Shown here piece after piece: positions 61,242 to 64,000 of a stretch of DNA of 64,000 nt. A program made the position numbers and the translations under genes. This DNA is from Lysobacter sp. yr284 (GTDB lineage Bacteria; Pseudomonadota; Gammaproteobacteria; Xanthomonadales; Xanthomonadaceae), in NCBI RefSeq assembly GCF_900107375.1, contig NZ_FNPT01000006.1, positions 306,301 through 370,300 of the forward strand. The letters run 5' to 3'. Each line of letters starts with the position of its first letter. The first letter of the stretch is position 1. The notes below the pieces were generated by a model. That model ran no database searches. It was not told where the DNA came from and saw nothing but the letters and a program-made list of their open reading frames with translations.

Positions 61242-62525
61242 TCATTCTCCGGAGATGCGGACGGTTTCGGCGTTGGCGAACTGGTCTGCGCCGGAGACGA
61301 CGATGCGCTCTCCCGGCTGCAGGCCCTCGAGGATTTCCACTTGGCTCAGGCTGCTCGCGCCGGTGCGGATGGCGCGGCGGGTGGCGACGCCGCCGGCGAC
61401 CACGTAGGCGGTGGTGCCGCCGTCCTGTTCCAGGAACGGCCCGCGCTCGACGGTGAGCGCGTTGCGGCGGGTGTCGAGCACGATGCGCGCGCTCAGGCGC
61501 TGGTTCTGGCGCAGCGCCGGCGGCTGCGCGCCGGCGAAGCGCAGGCGGCTGACCACTTCGCCGGCGACGACTTCCGGCGACACCGCCGAGATCTTGGCCG
61601 CGTAGGACTTGCCGTCGTTGCCGGCGATCTGCGCCGGCATGCCGATGGCCAGGTCGCGGGCGAAGCTTTCCGGCACCTTGATCTCGACCTCGAACACGCC
61701 CAGGTCGACCACGCTCAGCACCGGATCGTTGATGGCGACGTTGGCGCGCTGCGCCACCTGCACCTGGCCGACCTGGCCGTCGAACGGCGCGCGCAGGGTC
61801 AGCGCATCGACCTGGCGCTGGGCCTCGGCGACGATGGCGGCCTGGCGCTGCGCCAGCAGGCGCTTGTTGCGCGTGTCCAGCGCGGCGCTGCGGTCCTGGC
61901 GGCCCAGGCCTTCGCGCGCGTGGCTCAGGCCGATCTGCGCTTTCTTCAATTCGTCCTGGGCCTTGGCCACGTCGACCTTGGCCACCGCGCCGCCCTCGAA
62001 GGCGCGGTTGTAGCGTTCCAGGTCGCGCTCGGCGGCGACGCGGTCGATGCCGGCCTGGTCGAATTCCTTGCGCGCGGTCGAGCGCGCCAGTTCGCCGTCG
62101 AGTTCGGCGCGGCTGGCCTCGGCTTCCAGGCCGGCCAGGGTGGACTGCTCCTGGGCGAGCTTGCTGCGCAGTTCCGGGCTGTCGATCTCGGCCAGCACCT
62201 GGCCCTTGCGCACCACGTCGCCGGCCACGACCTTGAGATCGACCGAGCCGCCGGCGATGGCGTAGAGGATCGGGTTGTTGGCCGCGATCACGCGGCCGTC
62301 GGCGGCGATGTCGCGGACCAGGTCGCCGCGCTTGACCTGCGCGATGCGCAGGCGCTCGGCCGACACCGAGGCGCCGCCGGCGGCCCAGCCGGCCGCGACC
62401 CAGGCGCCGGCGCCGAGCACCAGCGCGCCGGCCGCGGCGCCCAGCGCCCATTGCCGGCGGCGACGGGACTGGCCGGCGGCGGGGGCGACGCGGTGGTCTT
62501 GGGCGGAGGTGTCGCGGATGCTCAT
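61242..62525 (-). CDS. HlyD/MacA-type periplasmic adaptor
   Basis: 427 residues. N-terminal membrane anchor (about 28-52), lipoyl-like half-motifs, an alpha-helical hairpin of about 100 residues (around 120-215, Ala/Glu/Arg-rich) and beta-barrel parts (VPESFARDLAIGMPAQIAGN, ARIVLDTRRNALTVE). It joins the inner-membrane ABC pump to an outer-membrane channel, which is not encoded here (a TolC elsewhere is likely). ATG 62525; a sigma-54 promoter lies upstream. Confidence 0.92.
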   Translation of the reverse strand: MSIRDTSAQDHRVAPAAGQSRRRRQWALGAAAGALVLGAGAWVAAGWAAGGASVSAERLRIAQVKRGDLVRDIAADGRVIAANNPILYAIAGGSVDLKVVAGDVVRKGQVLAEIDSPELRSKLAQEQSTLAGLEAEASRAELDGELARSTARKEFDQAGIDRVAAERDLERYNRAFEGGAVAKVDVAKAQDELKKAQIGLSHAREGLGRQDRSAALDTRNKRLLAQRQAAIVAEAQRQVDALTLRAPFDGQVGQVQVAQRANVAINDPVLSVVDLGVFEVEIKVPESFARDLAIGMPAQIAGNDGKSYAAKISAVSPEVVAGEVVSRLRFAGAQPPALRQNQRLSARIVLDTRRNALTVERGPFLEQDGGTTAYVVAGGVATRRAIRTGASSLSQVEILEGLQPGERIVVSGADQFANAETVRISGE

Positions 62526-62556
62526 CGAAGGCGCTCGGCAGGGACTCTGCCCTATA

Positions 62557-62576
62557 CCAAGCACATCCCGTGCCAA
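62557..62576 (-). promoter_or_regulatory. Sigma-54 (-24/-12) promoter of the efflux operon
   Basis: Minus strand reads TTGGCACGGGATGTGCTTGG: -24 element TTGGCACG, then GTGCT, with exactly 10 bp between GG and GC as required by RpoN. The initiation site would be near 62549, about 25 bp before the HlyD start. Match to consensus TTGGCACG-N4-TTGC is broken only at one T. Confidence 0.85.
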
Positions 62577-62610
62577 CTTCAAGTTATTGATTTGAAAGAG
62601 GTGGGGCGGC

Positions 62611-62653
62611 TGTCCGCGCGTCCGTCCGTCCGGACAGGGCGTCCGCGCGGACA
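62611..62653. promoter_or_regulatory. Candidate enhancer sites for the sigma-54 activator
   Basis: TGTCCGCGC (62611-62619) and GCGCGGACA (62645-62653) form a perfect inverted repeat. Between and within them lie further GTCC/GGAC dyads, such as GTCCGCGCGGAC at 62641-62652. They are some 40-80 bp upstream of the -24 element, where NtrC-type activators bind. They also overlap the upstream side of the glmS promoter. Confidence 0.55.
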
Positions 62654-62674
62654 CCGTGCGGGCGCGTCCGCAGC

Positions 62675-62680
62675 TAGAAT
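62675..62680 (+). promoter_or_regulatory. Possible -10 element of glmS
   Basis: TAGAAT, about 30 bp before the glmS ATG; no good -35 was found at 16-18 bp. The leader would be only about 20 nt, so no room exists for a glmS ribozyme. Confidence 0.4.
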
Positions 62681-62709
62681 GCGGTCACATTTCTTGGAGC
62701 GACTCCAGC

Positions 62710-64000
62710 ATGTGCGGAATCGTTGGCGCGATCGCCGATCGCGATGTGGTACCGGTCCTGATCGATGGCCTGAAGCGGCTGGAATACCGCGGTTACGACT
62801 CGGCGGGCATCGCCGTGTTCGACGGCGCGCAGCTGCGCCGGGTGCGCCGCACCGGGCGCGTGGCGGAGATGGAGAACGCGGCCCAGGCCGAGGGCTTCAA
62901 CGCCCAGGTCGGCATCGGCCACACGCGTTGGGCGACCCACGGCGGGGTGACCGAGGCCAATGCGCATCCGCACATCAGCTTCGGCGAACTGGCGGTGGTG
63001 CACAACGGCATCATCGAGAACCACGACGAGCAGCGCGAGCGTTTGCGCGCGGCCGGTTATGCGTTCGAATCGCAGACCGACACGGAAGTGATCGCGCACC
63101 TGGTGCATTTCCATTTGCGCCAGGGCCTGGACCTGCTCGCCGCGGTGCAGTCGGCGGCGCGCGAGCTGGTCGGCGCCTACGCGATCGCGGTGGTGAGCCT
63201 GAACGAGCCGGGCCGGCTGATCGCCGCGCGCATGGGCTGCCCGCTGCTGGTGGGCCTGGGCGAGGGCGAGAACTTCGTCGCCAGCGACGTCTCGGCGATC
63301 GTGCAGGCCACGCGCCGGGTGATCTTCCTGGAAGAGGGCGACACCGCCGAGATCACCCGCGCCGCGGTGCGGGTGTTCGACGCGGACGGCGCGGCGATCG
63401 AGCGCGAGGTGCATTTGTCGGACGTGTCGCTGGCCTCGCTGGAGCTGGGCCCGTACCGCCACTTCATGCAGAAGGAGATCCACGAGCAGCCGCGCGCGAT
63501 CGCCGACACCATCGAGGCGGTGATCGACAACAACGGCTTCAGCGCGTCGCTGTTCGGGGCCAAGGCCGAGGACGTGTTCGCCGGCGTCGAAGGCGTGCAG
63601 ATCCTGGCCTGCGGCACCAGCTATTACGCCGGCCTGACCGCGCGCTACTGGATCGAGGCCATCGCCGGGCTGCCGTGCCAGGTCGAGATCGCCAGCGAGT
63701 ACCGCTACCGCGCGGCGGTGGCGAACCCGAAGCAGCTGATCGTGACGATTTCGCAGTCGGGCGAAACCCTCGACACGATGGAGGCGCTGAAGTACGCCAA
63801 GTCGCTGGGCCACGACAAGACCCTGTCGATCTGCAACGTGCCCGAGAGCGCGATCCCGCGCGCGAGCAAGCTGGTGTACTACACCCGCGCCGGCGCCGAG
63901 ATCGGCGTGGCCTCGACCAAGGCGTTCACCACCCAGCTGGTGGCGTTGTTCACCCTGACCGCGACCCTGGCCAAGCTGCGCGGCGCGCTCAGCGACGAAC
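62710..64000 (+). CDS. glmS: Glutamine-fructose-6-phosphate aminotransferase (3' end outside window)
   Basis: 430 codons are visible of about 609. It makes glucosamine-6-phosphate from fructose-6-phosphate and glutamine, the first step of UDP-GlcNAc synthesis, completed by GlmU. The N-terminal nucleophile Cys follows Met ([14 protein letters not shown]); [19 protein letters not shown] and FHLRQG-type features belong to the glutaminase domain; the first SIS domain starts near residue 290 ([33 protein letters not shown]). TTGGAGC precedes the ATG. Confidence 0.97.
   Translation, partial: MCGIVGAIADRDVVPVLIDGLKRLEYRGYDSAGIAVFDGAQLRRVRRTGRVAEMENAAQAEGFNAQVGIGHTRWATHGGVTEANAHPHISFGELAVVHNGIIENHDEQRERLRAAGYAFESQTDTEVIAHLVHFHLRQGLDLLAAVQSAARELVGAYAIAVVSLNEPGRLIAARMGCPLLVGLGEGENFVASDVSAIVQATRRVIFLEEGDTAEITRAAVRVFDADGAAIEREVHLSDVSLASLELGPYRHFMQKEIHEQPRAIADTIEAVIDNNGFSASLFGAKAEDVFAGVEGVQILACGTSYYAGLTARYWIEAIAGLPCQVEIASEYRYRAAVANPKQLIVTISQSGETLDTMEALKYAKSLGHDKTLSICNVPESAIPRASKLVYYTRAGAEIGVASTKAFTTQLVALFTLTATLAKLRGALSDE

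Noticed and set aside
62676..62709. glmS ribozyme/riboswitch in the glmS leader
   Set aside because: The leader is too short after the probable -10, and the element is characteristic of Gram-positive bacteria. No P1-P2 structure seen.

Overview
The window looks like chromosomal DNA of a very GC-rich gammaproteobacterium of the Xanthomonadaceae, most probably Lysobacter. Reasons: strong G/C bias at third codon positions, a complete atp operon followed by gtrA, glmU and glmS, an E3 subunit with its own lipoyl domain next to aceF, a YajQ protein, dispersed xanthomonad-type inverted repeats (TAGGAGCGGCGCAAGCC, GGGAAT and CTCTCCC types), and an effector/immunity pair of the Xanthomonas-like bacteria-killing type IV secretion system. 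No rRNA, tRNA, CRISPR array, transposase or prophage was seen. Species assignment is an inference.

Layout. 1-1.07 kb: end of a hybrid histidine kinase. 1.08-7.7 kb: a low-oxygen module with a Crp/Fnr regulator lacking Fe-S cysteines, a shrunken ribonucleotide-reductase-like protein, a tandem universal stress protein and the cytochrome bd operon cydP-cydA-cydB-cydX-ybgE, with three FNR-type boxes between the genes. 7.7-18.5 kb: LysE exporter, a serine hydrolase coupled to a LytS/LytTR two-component system, a DUF1328 protein, a LysR/hydrolase divergent pair, small exported proteins (RcnB-like, EF-hand), and a D-amino acid dehydrogenase whose only fitting start codon is ATC. 17.7-21.8 kb: tesA divergent from the ybbA-ybbP ABC system. 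22-25.7 kb: membrane protein, RsmC-like methyltransferase, RsuA-like pseudouridine synthase and HAD phosphatase, the last three overlapping. 25.9-28.2 kb: predicted T4SS effector (HExxH protease-like domain plus XVIPCD-like tail) and immunity lipoprotein. 28.6-35.8 kb: DUF1415, YajQ, zinc alcohol dehydrogenase, DUF1453, EamA, VOC, OmpW and YggN-like proteins. 36-41 kb: aceF, an exported protein, lpdA and a DUF6624-like protein. 41-42.4 kb: outer-membrane barrel and a Fur-box-preceded DUF2061 protein. 42.7-50.1 kb: atpIBEFHAGDC with a visible promoter and terminator. 50.2-52.4 kb: gtrA and glmU. 52.6-62.5 kb, all on the minus strand: an efflux operon (HlyD adaptor, small protein, ABC ATPase, two MacB-type permeases), a DUF885 hydrolase and a sigma-54-dependent two-component system. 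62.7 kb to the edge: glmS, truncated by the window.

How the parts fit. The FNR-type boxes suggest that bd oxidase, the stress protein and the RNR-like protein respond together to low oxygen or nitric oxide. The efflux operon begins behind a near-consensus -24/-12 promoter, and a matching NtrC-type regulator and NtrY-like kinase lie downstream on the same strand, which suggests a self-contained envelope-stress efflux unit. The most distinctive items are the effector/immunity pair, the barrel-less RNR-like protein beside a cysteine-free FNR homologue, and the ATC start of dadA.
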